The notes: generated by a model from the sequence alone, not told the origin. Positions 8,624 through 15,953 are shown, counted from the stretch's first letter. The stretch: DNA of 64,000 nucleotides from Modicisalibacter sp049808615 (GCF_049808615.1 NZ_JBNCAN010000024.1:11718-75717); one strand, 5' to 3'. Program-made: numbers and translations.

Positions 8624-9750
8624 TCCCGTTCAACAAGCCTGCCTACACGGGCAGGGAAGATGCTTTTGTGCTGGATGCCATGCGCAGTGGCAAGATATCC
8701 GGAGATGGCGACTACGCGCTACGCTGCCAGCAGTGGTTTCGTGACCACCTCGGCTGCCATAAAGCGCTCCTGGCCCCTTCCTGTACCCACGCCTTGGAGA
8801 TGGCGGCATTACTGATCGATATCAAACCTGGCGACGAAGTGATCATGCCAAGCTATACCTTCGTCAGTACGGCTAACGCCTTCGTGCTTCGGGGAGCGAG
8901 GATCGTTTTCGTCGATATCCGCCCCGACACGATGAACATTGACGAAGCGTGCATCGAAGCCGCTATCACACCCAGTACCAAGGCCATTGTCGTGGTGCAC
9001 TATGCGGGGGTGGCCTGTGAGATGGATAGCATCATGTCGCTCGCCGCACATCATGGCCTTTTCGTTATCGAGGACGCGGCGCAGGCCATGCTGTCAACGT
9101 ATAAAGAGCGACCCCTTGGCAGCATTGGCCATCTGGGCACCTATAGCTTTCATGAAACCAAGAACTATACCAGCGGCGGCGAGGGTGGGTTGCTGATCGT
9201 CAATGACGAACGTTTCGTGGAGAGAGCCGAGGTTCTTAGAGAGAAGGGCACCAATCGCAGCCAATTCTTTCGCGGTATGGTCGATAAATATTCCTGGGTT
9301 GATGTCGGTAGCAGCTATCTTCCCAGTGAGTTGCAAGCCGCTTATCTGTGGGGGCAATTACAGGCCGTCGATGAGATAGACGCCAACCGTCGTCGCTCCT
9401 GGGAGTATTACAGCAAGGCGCTTTCGCCGCTTGCCGAACGCGGCATTTTACAGCTACCCGAGATCCCTGTGACATGTCGGCACAATGCGCATATGTTTTA
9501 CATCAAGGTCAAGGATGTCGAGGAGCGATCCGGCTTGTTGGCGTTCTTGAAAGAACAGGGTGTGGGCGCGGTATTTCATTATGTGCCCTTGCACACTTCT
9601 CGGGGGGGAAGGCGCTGGGGAGTTTTCATCGGTGCAGATGAGTACACCACCCGTGAGAGCGACCGGCTCATTCGCTTGCCGTTATGGCACGGGATGGATG
9701 ACGATGTCTTGGAGCGTGTCGTAGCGGCTGTGACGCGCTTTTTTGCTTAA
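8620..9750 (+). CDS. wecE: dTDP-4-amino-4,6-dideoxygalactose transaminase
   Basis: 376-residue PLP enzyme of the DegT/DnrJ/EryC1 family. It starts MIPFNKPAYTGREDAFV; the cofactor region has EDAAQAMLSTYK, and the Schiff-base lysine is the K of SFHETKNYTSGGEGG. The C-terminal HMFYIKVKDV, FHYVPLHTS and RLPLWHGM match WecE. It aminates dTDP-4-keto-6-deoxyglucose with glutamate to dTDP-Fuc4N, which the neighbouring hexapeptide enzyme would acylate. It is coupled to that gene by an ATGA overlap, and its stop overlaps by 4 bp the convergent yrbL-like gene. Confidence 0.92.
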   Translation: MIPFNKPAYTGREDAFVLDAMRSGKISGDGDYALRCQQWFRDHLGCHKALLAPSCTHALEMAALLIDIKPGDEVIMPSYTFVSTANAFVLRGARIVFVDIRPDTMNIDEACIEAAITPSTKAIVVVHYAGVACEMDSIMSLAAHHGLFVIEDAAQAMLSTYKERPLGSIGHLGTYSFHETKNYTSGGEGGLLIVNDERFVERAEVLREKGTNRSQFFRGMVDKYSWVDVGSSYLPSELQAAYLWGQLQAVDEIDANRRRSWEYYSKALSPLAERGILQLPEIPVTCRHNAHMFYIKVKDVEERSGLLAFLKEQGVGAVFHYVPLHTSRGGRRWGVFIGADEYTTRESDRLIRLPLWHGMDDDVLERVVAAVTRFFA

Positions 9751-10310
9751 ATCCCTTGCTGTTTTTCCATGCGCTTCATGAATCGCGTCCACTGCCGATT
9801 GATCTTGGCGTATGCCAGCGGTTTGATCGCCGAGGCGAGTTTGATGAAGTCACGATCGCCGATGCCATCGATCAGGAACAAATGGGGTGGCGTTTTCTCA
9901 AGACTGCATACGATGTTGCTGGCGCGTAGGTCGCTTGTGAATATTTGGTTGGCGTACAGATAATCGCGCAGTTGTGCTAGCGGGCCGGCGATCATCTCCC
10001 CGTCGAGCTGGCCGTTATCGAGTAGAATGTCCAGGCGGGGGAGTGGTATCCCTTGGCCATCCTGAAGAAGATCGAACACCAATCCTTCGCCTTGATCAGT
10101 CTCTACCCAGCCGTAACAGCGCGGTAGATGCGACCAGTCGATGCCGCGTCGCGCCAGTACGCTGAAGTATTCGTAGTCTTTCTGATTCTGCTGTTTGTTG
10201 TTCTTGAAGTTGTGCGCGACCTTTACACAGCGGGTCGGGTCTTGAGGATGCCGGTAGCAGTAACGCTCGGTGCCTCGTCCAATCAGTTGATCGTCTTGCA
10301 GTTGGAGCAT
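9747..10310 (-). CDS. YrbL/PhoP-regulatory-network family kinase-like protein
   Basis: 187 residues with a small-kinase pattern: an N-terminal LIGRGTERYCYRHP glycine-rich loop, VKVAHN with the ATP lysine, and a late TSDLRASNIVC, the counterpart of the HxDxxxxN catalytic loop with His replaced by Ser-Asp. LFLIDGIGDRDFIKLA provides the metal-binding D, here DGIG rather than DFG. This order matches the PhoP_reg/YrbL family, often grouped with LPS-core kinases. It lies 4 bp downstream of the second GT4 on the same strand, suggesting LPS-core modification or its control. The substrate is not known. Confidence 0.8.
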   Translation of the reverse strand: MLQLQDDQLIGRGTERYCYRHPQDPTRCVKVAHNFKNNKQQNQKDYEYFSVLARRGIDWSHLPRCYGWVETDQGEGLVFDLLQDGQGIPLPRLDILLDNGQLDGEMIAGPLAQLRDYLYANQIFTSDLRASNIVCSLEKTPPHLFLIDGIGDRDFIKLASAIKPLAYAKINRQWTRFMKRMEKQQGI

Positions 10311-10314
10311 AGGG

Positions 10315-11472
10315 CTAATTCCCGTTTTGACCGCCGGTATTCAGTGACTGGAACGAGGCCTTGAGCTTCTTGTACTGCTCCTGATGCGAATAGTGCGTCG
10401 CGAGTTCAGCCAGGCGTGATCCTAGTTCTTCTTGCTCATTGTTTACAAGCAACGCGGCGATTCGCGAGGCCCAGGTGTCGGTATTGTCATCCAGTACCAG
10501 ATCGGGGAAGTCTTTCTCGATCAATTCAGCGGCCCCCACCCAAGCAGATAACAGTACCGGCGTGCCGCACGCCATGGCCTCCAGCGCTACACGACCGAAC
10601 TCTTCGATGTGCGCGGGGAGAGCAAAGACATCTAGGGCGCCATAAAGGCGCTCGATATCCGGTACCGTGGAGCGCCATATGAAACGATCGCCCAGGCCAC
10701 GTTTTTCCGCCTGTCGTTGGTAGGGGCCTGCATCGTCCTTGCCCACGACAAGGAAGCGGCAGCGATCGGGTAGCTGTTGATTCAGGCGACTGGCGATTTC
10801 CACGAATCCCGCGACGTTGCGCTTCTGGAAATTGCCCGAGGTGATAAGACCAATCAGGAATTCGTTGTGTCTGACACCCAGAGAATGCCGAACGGACTGA
10901 CGATCATGGCGGGCATTCGCGGGGTTGAATTGCTCCGGGTCATATCCCGGATAACTGATTTCAAGCTGGTCGGCGGCCAGGCCGTAGCGGATCTTGAGGT
11001 CCTCGGCCATCATTCGAGAATTGACGGCCACGCGCTTGACGTGTGTCTGCGACAGAACGTGGTCGTGGATGGCGGCCACCTCGTGATTCTTGAGTAGTTC
11101 GCGCCCATTGATGCGTTGGCTGGCCAGATGCACGCAATTGTGCATGTAGATGACATCCCGGCTTTCCGCATCGCCATGGCTTACCAGTAGCGCCGGTCGA
11201 TGACGCCTGCACCAGGCCTGCACGCGCCGATTGAACCAGAAACGCCTAAAGGGACCCTTTAACGGCCAGCGGCACAAGCGAACGAACCCTGCGCCCGACT
11301 GTGCCGTCAGGTCGGGTGTGCCGCGTTCAGCGAGTACCACCACACGATAACCGAGCTCTTTAAGTGCCGTGGCCTGCTCGAAAGCATTACGACTTGCCCC
11401 GGTGCTTTTTTCCACCTGACGAATGGCAATGGCCGCCAAGGGAGGCTGATTTGAGGGTGTGGGCGAAGGCAT
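10315..11472 (-). CDS. Glycosyltransferase family 4, paralogue B
   Basis: 385-residue GT4, paralogous over its full length to the gene at 3739-4917. Shared blocks include AAIAIRQVEKSTGASR near the N-terminus, SHGDAESRDVIYMHNCVHLA, HEVAAIHDHVL, ISYPGYDPEQFNPA and SGNFQKRNVAGFVEIA. The E-x7-E motif is in HIEEFGRVALEAMACGTPVL. It is followed 4 bp later by the yrbL-like gene on the same strand. The long shared blocks and same orientation point to an old duplication, or to two related core transferases acting one after the other. Donor and acceptor are not evident. Confidence 0.88.
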   Translation of the reverse strand: MPSPTPSNQPPLAAIAIRQVEKSTGASRNAFEQATALKELGYRVVVLAERGTPDLTAQSGAGFVRLCRWPLKGPFRRFWFNRRVQAWCRRHRPALLVSHGDAESRDVIYMHNCVHLASQRINGRELLKNHEVAAIHDHVLSQTHVKRVAVNSRMMAEDLKIRYGLAADQLEISYPGYDPEQFNPANARHDRQSVRHSLGVRHNEFLIGLITSGNFQKRNVAGFVEIASRLNQQLPDRCRFLVVGKDDAGPYQRQAEKRGLGDRFIWRSTVPDIERLYGALDVFALPAHIEEFGRVALEAMACGTPVLLSAWVGAAELIEKDFPDLVLDDNTDTWASRIAALLVNNEQEELGSRLAELATHYSHQEQYKKLKASFQSLNTGGQNGN

Positions 11473-11518
11473 TCAAGTTGTTCGCTTTTACAGGCAAGTG
11501 GCAAATGTAAGGAAAAGA

Positions 11519-11956
11519 TTAAAGAGAAGGCGGTAATTGTGACTGCTCGATATCGAGGCGTTCATATGTGTAGTTGCGCAAATTATTGTAGGTGCCAATC
11601 AGCATGAGGGTATAGCCCTTGGCGCTATCGATGACCCCAAGCCGCTCGGCTCGATTAAGGTTCTCAATCTGGCTTCCAGTCCTCTCGGCCAAACTCTCCA
11701 ACCAGCGCGGTACCAGCTTGTCGGCCATCGTGTCCTGCATGCAGCCATAGCGAGAAACAAATGCCTCGAGCTTGACGGCATCATCTGGATGATCCTCCAG
11801 TTTCTCGACCCAGTTTGCGTCTATCGGTGGTTGGCGTTCGAACAATGTCTGCCAGCTATAATGCAAGTGCTTGCCTTCGCGCTGCACGATCGCCAGCGTC
11901 CAGAGTAAACGGTCAATTGGCAGTAAATCCCGAAGCGTCGACGTTTTCTCATTCAT
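11519..11956 (-). CDS. HEPN-like partner protein of the MNT nucleotidyltransferase (candidate toxin)
   Basis: 145 mostly alpha-helical residues, translated from an ATG that overlaps the stop of the upstream nucleotidyltransferase gene (ATGA). Size, helix content and pairing match the HEPN half of HEPN-MNT toxin-antitoxin modules (HI0074/HepT type). The C-terminal region TYNNLRNYTYERLDIE sits where such proteins carry the RNase motif RN-x3-H-x-Y, but the histidine is absent. The protein may be inactive, of a divergent subfamily, or altered near its end. I am fairly sure of the pairing, less sure of a toxin role. Confidence 0.65.
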   Translation of the reverse strand: MNEKTSTLRDLLPIDRLLWTLAIVQREGKHLHYSWQTLFERQPPIDANWVEKLEDHPDDAVKLEAFVSRYGCMQDTMADKLVPRWLESLAERTGSQIENLNRAERLGVIDSAKGYTLMLIGTYNNLRNYTYERLDIEQSQLPPSL

Positions 11957-12324
11957 AATGACTGACCTGTGCGTAATGCCTGCTGGTGTACCGCATTGAG
12001 TCTAACGCCAGGGTCGACGACCAGTACATCAAACGGTTGATCCCCCAGCCGTAACTGAAGCCGGGCTGTTAAGGTGAGCGCTTTGGCTAATTTCTCGTCA
12101 ATCAAGTGCTCGCTTTCTACCAGCAAGTCGATATCGCCTCCTTTTGCGCTGTTATCCAGCCGGGAGCCGAATAAGCGCACTTGTACCCCAGGGCCGAAGA
12201 TCTCTGAGGTCGTTTGCTTGATCGTGCGTATTTGATCATCAGTAAGGCGCAAGGGAAACTCCAGGCGTTTCGTTACCACGCTTCTATCATTGCCTCGAAT
12301 ACTGAAGATATCAATGTCTTCCAT
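11953..12324 (-). CDS. MNT-type minimal nucleotidyltransferase (antitoxin candidate)
   Basis: 123 residues. VRLFGSRLDNSAKGGDIDLLVE is the polymerase-beta nucleotidyltransferase signature (GS-x9-12-D-x-D), and PFDVLVVDP provides the third acidic position. MNT antitoxins of this size neutralise HEPN toxins by AMPylation in characterised pairs. The first ~25 residues (from ATG 12324) are unusual for the family, and the true start could lie nearer LRLTDDQIRTI. The gene overlaps the HEPN-like gene by 4 bp in the usual antitoxin-first order of MNT-HEPN operons. Confidence 0.8.
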   Translation of the reverse strand: MEDIDIFSIRGNDRSVVTKRLEFPLRLTDDQIRTIKQTTSEIFGPGVQVRLFGSRLDNSAKGGDIDLLVESEHLIDEKLAKALTLTARLQLRLGDQPFDVLVVDPGVRLNAVHQQALRTGQSL

Positions 12325-12371
12325 AACGCCGGTGACTCGAGGAAAAAGACGCTGCTATGTTTTATTCATAT

Positions 12372-12397
12372 GCAAGGAGCTCCGACATTGCTGTCGG
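12372..12397. repeat. REP-like half element
   Basis: GCAAGGAGCTCCGACATTGC followed by TGTCGGG closely resembles the left part of the hairpin at 14032-14067 (GCAAGGAGCCCCGGCAGCGA, TGTCGGG). The internal stem CCGAC/GTCGG remains, but the closing GCTCCTTGC arm seen in the other copy is lost. It lies between the MNT gene and the plus-strand gene at 12492. It is called a repeat only because the two copies match. Confidence 0.45.
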
Positions 12398-12491
12398 GAA
12401 ATTACCCTGACACCCCAGGTTGCAGCGTTGTGTGTTAAATTATCCTAATGATTAGCTTGATTAATAATCTTATTCAGTAAGACCGCCTCTG

Positions 12492-13340
12492 ATGTCCTCG
12501 ATAGAAAAAATGCCCAGGTCACCCAGCGGGGAACCCGTTCATCCGGCGCTTTATGATCCTGAACTGCGCTGGGCGATGCTGCGCTCACGCTGGGCCTATA
12601 CCCTGCGCTCGGCTTTCGAGATACGTGTACTCCGGCCGCTGGAGGATCGTCTGCTCGAGCGCTGGCTCAAGCAGAAGCGGTTTGCCCGGCAGGTGGAGGC
12701 CATGGGTTTGCCCTATCGAAGCGTCGAGACATATCTGGGCAACAAGCTTGAGTTGCAGGTCGATCCGAACGCCTTGATTCAGCAGATATCCATTCGGCGC
12801 TCGTTTCCGGTCAAGTCCGAGCGCCGCACGGCCTTGAACCAGTTCATTTGGGGCGGTGATTGGGATTATAAGTGTTTTGATTTTCGAACGGGGCATCGCT
12901 ACCGATTCATCGAGGATATCTGGCGACACCAGGATGATCTGATCGAGAGTGCGTCCTACTATCGGCTCATGCAACGTATCGAGCAAGGAAAGCCATTTCG
13001 TTCGCACCACAAGGGCATTCTGCTCAACACCCCGGACAAGGCACTGGCGTACCTGAACGTCTATGTCGGTTATATGAAGGACATGCAGCGTCACGGTTTC
13101 GATAGGACGTTGGGCAAGGATCGTTTGGGGGTGGCGATCGACCGGCAGGGTCATGTCGTGAAAGTCAATCGCGGGCTACATCGACTCGCCATGGCGCAGG
13201 TGTTGGAGCTGGGGCATATTCCGGTACAGGTGCGCGCTGTGCATGCGCAGTGGTGGTTCGAGGTCACTAACGGGGAGCAGGGAGAGGGGGCCTTGGTGAA
13301 CATGGTCGAGGCATTGCGGGATTGTCGGCCGGCTTCTTGA
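12492..13340 (+). CDS. ParB/sulfiredoxin-fold-like protein of unknown function
   Basis: 282 residues with no signal peptide or membrane segment. Near the C-terminus, VKVNRGLHRLAMAQVLELGHIPVQVRAVHAQWW resembles the ParB N-terminal/sulfiredoxin-like nucleotide-binding motif (GxHRLAAA followed by IPV). The N-terminal half is basic and arginine-rich. Proteins with this motif are known beside polysaccharide genes, and this one follows the LPS-related block, but the function is unknown. ATG 12492 is the first start in an AT-rich leader. It is convergent with yoeB. Confidence 0.6.
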   Translation: MSSIEKMPRSPSGEPVHPALYDPELRWAMLRSRWAYTLRSAFEIRVLRPLEDRLLERWLKQKRFARQVEAMGLPYRSVETYLGNKLELQVDPNALIQQISIRRSFPVKSERRTALNQFIWGGDWDYKCFDFRTGHRYRFIEDIWRHQDDLIESASYYRLMQRIEQGKPFRSHHKGILLNTPDKALAYLNVYVGYMKDMQRHGFDRTLGKDRLGVAIDRQGHVVKVNRGLHRLAMAQVLELGHIPVQVRAVHAQWWFEVTNGEQGEGALVNMVEALRDCRPAS

Positions 13341-13384
13341 GAGGGGGCAGAGAGAGTAGACGAGGAATACCCGGGGGATGTGAA

Positions 13385-13431
13385 GTCTGAACTGATCCCA
13401 TACAATGGGACGGTTCATACCACGTTCAGAC
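13385..13431. terminator. Nested inverted repeat between convergent genes
   Basis: An outer 8-bp repeat GTCTGAAC (13385-13392) / GTTCAGAC (13424-13431) encloses an inner one, GAACTGATCCCAT (13389-13401) and ATGGGACGGTTC (13405-13416), that pairs with one bulge and one G-T. It begins 45 bp after the stop of the ParB-like gene and ends 5 bp past the yoeB stop, so it may end transcription from both sides. It has no clear T tract. Confidence 0.4.
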
Positions 13432-13436
13432 AGCGC

Positions 13437-13700
13437 CTAGTAGTGATACCTGCACGAAATCACCGTGATGGTGTTGTCGTCCACCACATAGACAAGACGG
13501 TTGGTATCGTCTATGCGCCTGGACCAGAACCCGGACAAGTTTTCCTTGAGCGGTTCCGGTTTCCCGATACCTTCGAAAGGAGTTCGTTTCGCATCGCTGA
13601 TGAGTTTGTTGATGCGTTTTAGCGTCTTTTTGTCCTGACCTTGCCAATAGAGATAGTCGTTCCAAGCCTCGTCGGTCCAGCAGAGCAGCCGACTAGTCAT
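13437..13700 (-). CDS. yoeB: Toxin YoeB (ribosome-dependent mRNA interferase)
   Basis: 87-residue RelE-superfamily toxin that cleaves mRNA in the ribosomal A site. WTDEAWNDYLYWQGQDKKTLKRIN and TPFEGIGKPEPLKENLSGFWSRRI are canonical YoeB. The catalytic set is intact: Glu in KPEPLK, Arg in NRLVYVV, and the terminal His-Tyr pair (CRYHY). The ATG lies 8 bp inside the end of yefM, the usual coupling for this module. Confidence 0.95.
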   Translation of the reverse strand: MTSRLLCWTDEAWNDYLYWQGQDKKTLKRINKLISDAKRTPFEGIGKPEPLKENLSGFWSRRIDDTNRLVYVVDDNTITVISCRYHY

Positions 13701-13947
13701 CGGCTGGTTCTCGCTGTGTCACTTGGCCTGCCCTGTACTGGGCAATGGATTTATTCAGGTGCGCGACATTGGCTGGTGAACGTAAAAGATGCACGGTTTC
13801 CATAAGACTATTGTAATGTTCTAAGGACATGACCACGGCGTCCTGGGCATCGCGCCGAGTGATGAAGGTGGTATCGGCGTCATTCGCCACATCATCAAGG
13901 ACTTTTTTCAGGCTATTCCGCGCTTCGGTGAAAGAGACGATTTTCAT
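13693..13947 (-). CDS. yefM: Antitoxin YefM (Phd/YefM family)
   Basis: 84 residues. The N-terminal DNA-binding part MKIVSFTEARNSLKKVLDDV and AVVMSLEHYNSLMETVHLLRSP match Phd/YefM antitoxins. The disordered C-terminus with NKSIAQYRAGQ wraps the toxin. It overlaps yoeB by 8 bp. The protein and the YefM-YoeB complex normally repress their own promoter at palindromes with the core TGTACA, and such a core lies upstream at 14001-14006 inside a 15-bp inverted repeat. Confidence 0.95.
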   Translation of the reverse strand: MKIVSFTEARNSLKKVLDDVANDADTTFITRRDAQDAVVMSLEHYNSLMETVHLLRSPANVAHLNKSIAQYRAGQVTQREPADD

Positions 13948-13988
13948 GTGGGGTTCCAGCAGAACTGATCATCGAGAAAGTATAGGCT

Positions 13989-14030
13989 AGGGCGAAAACA
14001 TGTACAATTAAAAGAACATGTTTTCGCCCT
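13989..14030. promoter_or_regulatory. Long inverted repeat upstream of yefM (candidate YefM-YoeB operator)
   Basis: A perfect 15-bp inverted repeat: AGGGCGAAAACATGT (13989-14003) and ACATGTTTTCGCCCT (14016-14030), with a 12-base AT-rich spacer. The left arm runs into TGTACA (14001-14006), the core hexamer bound by E. coli YefM. It lies 42-83 bp upstream of the yefM ATG, where autoregulation would act. Confidence 0.6.
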
Positions 14031-14031
14031 G

Positions 14032-14067
14032 GCAAGGAGCCCCGGCAGCGATGTCGGGGCTCCTTGC
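14032..14067. repeat. Perfect 13-bp hairpin (REP-like)
   Basis: GCAAGGAGCCCCG (14032-14044) and CGGGGCTCCTTGC (14055-14067) with a 10-base loop. It directly abuts the yefM operator repeat. A degenerate half copy lies at 12372-12397, which favours a dispersed REP-type element over a private operator. There is no T tract on either side. Confidence 0.55.
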
Positions 14068-14099
14068 GTGTTGGGGCACGGTTCCTGTCGAAAATAAGG

Positions 14100-14119
14100 A
14101 TTTTCCTTACAGGGAAAAT
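14100..14119. promoter_or_regulatory. hipBA operator 1
   Basis: ATTTTCCTTACAGGGAAAAT, a near-perfect 20-bp palindrome (TTTTCC-N6-GGAAAA), centred at 14109.5. It is the most distal of three related palindromes upstream of hipB. HipB of E. coli also binds several symmetric sites ahead of its operon. Confidence 0.7.
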
Positions 14120-14151
14120 ATGCTGTACTGGCCATCTCTAGCTGCATTATT

Positions 14152-14166
14152 TTTCCTATAGGGAAA
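14152..14166. promoter_or_regulatory. hipBA operator 2
   Basis: TTTCCTATAGGGAAA (TTTCC-N5-GGAAA), centred at 14159, is the middle of three related palindromes. The spacer is one base shorter than in the other two. Its centre is 49.5 bp from each neighbour. Confidence 0.65.
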
Positions 14167-14198
14167 CAGCGGCTGATGTTCACGTTGTTCCTAATAGA

Positions 14199-14218
14199 AT
14201 TTTCCTTATAAGGAAAAT
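14199..14218. promoter_or_regulatory. hipBA operator 3
   Basis: ATTTTCCTTATAAGGAAAAT, a perfect 20-bp palindrome centred at 14208.5 and ending 22 bp before the hipB ATG, close to the likely transcription start. It is the best match of the three and would directly block transcription when bound. Confidence 0.75.
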
Positions 14219-14240
14219 ATATCGATATTCAGGAATCAGG

Positions 14241-14471
14241 ATGGATACGATCGAGATTCATGATGCGAAACGCCTTGGACAGCTGATTCGTCGTACACGG
14301 AAGCAGCAAGGGTTGACGCTTGCCACCTTGGCCGGGCTGTGCGGACTGAGTGTTCGTTTTCTTAGCGAGCTGGAAAATGGTCGTGACACCTGCACCCTCG
14401 TTCGCGTCATGGCGGTTCTCGATGCCCTGGGTATTATGCTCGTCGCCTATCCACCCGAGGAGGATACGTGA
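14241..14471 (+). CDS. hipB: Antitoxin HipB (Xre-family repressor)
   Basis: 76 residues forming one helix-turn-helix domain: LGQLIRRTRKQQGLTLATLAGLCGLSVRFLSELENG covers helices 1-4, followed by a beta-strand tail (LGIMLVAYPP) typical of HipB dimers. It neutralises HipA and represses the operon through the three palindromes just upstream. An AGGA-type ribosome site precedes ATG 14241. Its stop overlaps the GTG start of hipA (GTGA). Confidence 0.93.
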   Translation: MDTIEIHDAKRLGQLIRRTRKQQGLTLATLAGLCGLSVRFLSELENGRDTCTLVRVMAVLDALGIMLVAYPPEEDT

Positions 14472-15742
14472 AAGGTGAAGCGGCACTGCATGTCTGGTGG
14501 AACGATCAGCAGGTAGGAACGTTATGGCGAGGCGGTGATGGCCGCTCGATCGGTTTCGAGTATGAATCACGTTGGCAAGCGAACGGCCATGCCATCTCGC
14601 ATAGCCTGCCCTTGAGCCAGGCGAGTTGGCCACCCGAGAACCCGCTGGCCCATCGCTGGTTTGGTAATCTGTTGCCGGAAGAGCAGGCTCGTGGAGCGCT
14701 GATCAAGCGTCTGGGCATTCCCGATGATGATTTTTCGCTTTTGGCCGCCATAGGCGGCGACTGTGCGGGGGCTCTCGTCATCCTGCCGGAAGGGCGAACG
14801 CCGGAACGTTTCGGCGATTATCGGCGCCTTTCTCTGGACAGGCTGGAACAGTGGGCGATTTTTCAGGAACGTTACTCAGTGATGATGGACACCGAGGATC
14901 CTGATGAGCGCCCACGGCTTTCCCTCGCTGGAGCTCAGGATAAGATACCGGTGCTATTGCGAGAGGGTGAGTTGTATCTGCCTCTGGGCGCGGCGGCTTC
15001 TTCGCATATCCTCAAATTCGCTGTCGAGGGGCGTGAGCAGGTGGTTCTCAATGAGCTTTATCTGAACACGTTGGCGGCTATGGTCGGTCTGGATTGTCCC
15101 GCTACTCAGGTGCGTTATGCGGGGCGTAATTCCTACCTGATGATCGAGCGATACGATAGGCGGAGCCAAGAAGCCGGGCATGTCGAGCGGATACACCAGG
15201 AGGATCTTTGTCAGGCAATGGGGCTTGCGCGGACGCAGAAATACCAGGCATTCAATGGTCCACGCTTTGGTCAGTGCGTGCAGGCGGTGCGGGAAGCGTG
15301 TCGGCCTTCCGCCAACTCGGTACTGCATCTTTTGCGCTGGCAGATATTCAATGTCTTGGTGGGCAATAGCGACGGCCATGCCAAGAATATTTCCCTCCTG
15401 CAGGATGACAGAGGGAGATGGCGGATGGCACCGGCCTATGATCTGGTCGGCACTATCGTGCTGGGTTACAACGCCGATCTGGCGTTGTCGATCGGTCATC
15501 AGTTCAATTCGATGCAATTACTGCCGAGAGACTGGCAAGCCTTTGCCGAGGAGTGTGGGTTCAGTTACCCCTTCGTCAAACGTCAGATAACCGAGATGGT
15601 TGGCGCCCTGGCGGCGCTTGTTGATTCGCAAGCCCTGCAAGAGCGTCTTCATGGCGCGGGTCTGAAAGAGCAGCATTGGTCGCGGCTGCAACAGCAGCGC
15701 CAGCACATTCGTAGACAATGCCGAAGGGCTGAGCGCTGGTGA
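14468..15742 (+). CDS. hipA: Toxin HipA, serine/threonine kinase
   Basis: 424 residues, a normal HipA length. The N-terminal subdomain includes HRWFGNLLPE and AIGGDCAGALVILP. The core has RLSLAGAQDK (autophosphorylated-serine/P-loop region in E. coli HipA), SSHILKF, GNSDGHAKNIS (catalytic DGHxKN) and APAYDLVGT (metal-binding Asp). All key residues are present, so the kinase looks active. In E. coli, HipA phosphorylates glutamyl-tRNA synthetase and causes growth arrest. The start is GTG 14468, coupled to hipB. Confidence 0.93.
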   Translation: MKGEAALHVWWNDQQVGTLWRGGDGRSIGFEYESRWQANGHAISHSLPLSQASWPPENPLAHRWFGNLLPEEQARGALIKRLGIPDDDFSLLAAIGGDCAGALVILPEGRTPERFGDYRRLSLDRLEQWAIFQERYSVMMDTEDPDERPRLSLAGAQDKIPVLLREGELYLPLGAAASSHILKFAVEGREQVVLNELYLNTLAAMVGLDCPATQVRYAGRNSYLMIERYDRRSQEAGHVERIHQEDLCQAMGLARTQKYQAFNGPRFGQCVQAVREACRPSANSVLHLLRWQIFNVLVGNSDGHAKNISLLQDDRGRWRMAPAYDLVGTIVLGYNADLALSIGHQFNSMQLLPRDWQAFAEECGFSYPFVKRQITEMVGALAALVDSQALQERLHGAGLKEQHWSRLQQQRQHIRRQCRRAERW

Positions 15743-15953
15743 CCATTTGCAAACCGGCGGTAGGAATCACAATTGCCAGTTGAGTCCATGTTCCGCACTA
15801 ATGGGCTTGATCCATATCGTTAACAGCCCGTTCAATCACCTCAGGTGCCACGCCGTGGGCTTTTTTCCCGATAGATAGGAAACATAGGCATCGCCAGCAG
15901 CCATAAGTCGCTGGGCTGCATTTTCTAGTCAACGACCCCAGAGACGTTTAAAC

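Noticed and set aside
13944..14183. Minus-strand 79-codon frame over the yefM-hipB gap
   Set aside because: It runs through the operator palindromes and hairpins, is cysteine- and proline-rich and shows no domain or ribosome site.
15743..15953. Open minus-strand stretch reading KKAHGVAPEVIERAVNDMDQAH
   Set aside because: About 29 codons with protein-like composition, but no start, ribosome site or family match; kept only as a possible gene fragment.
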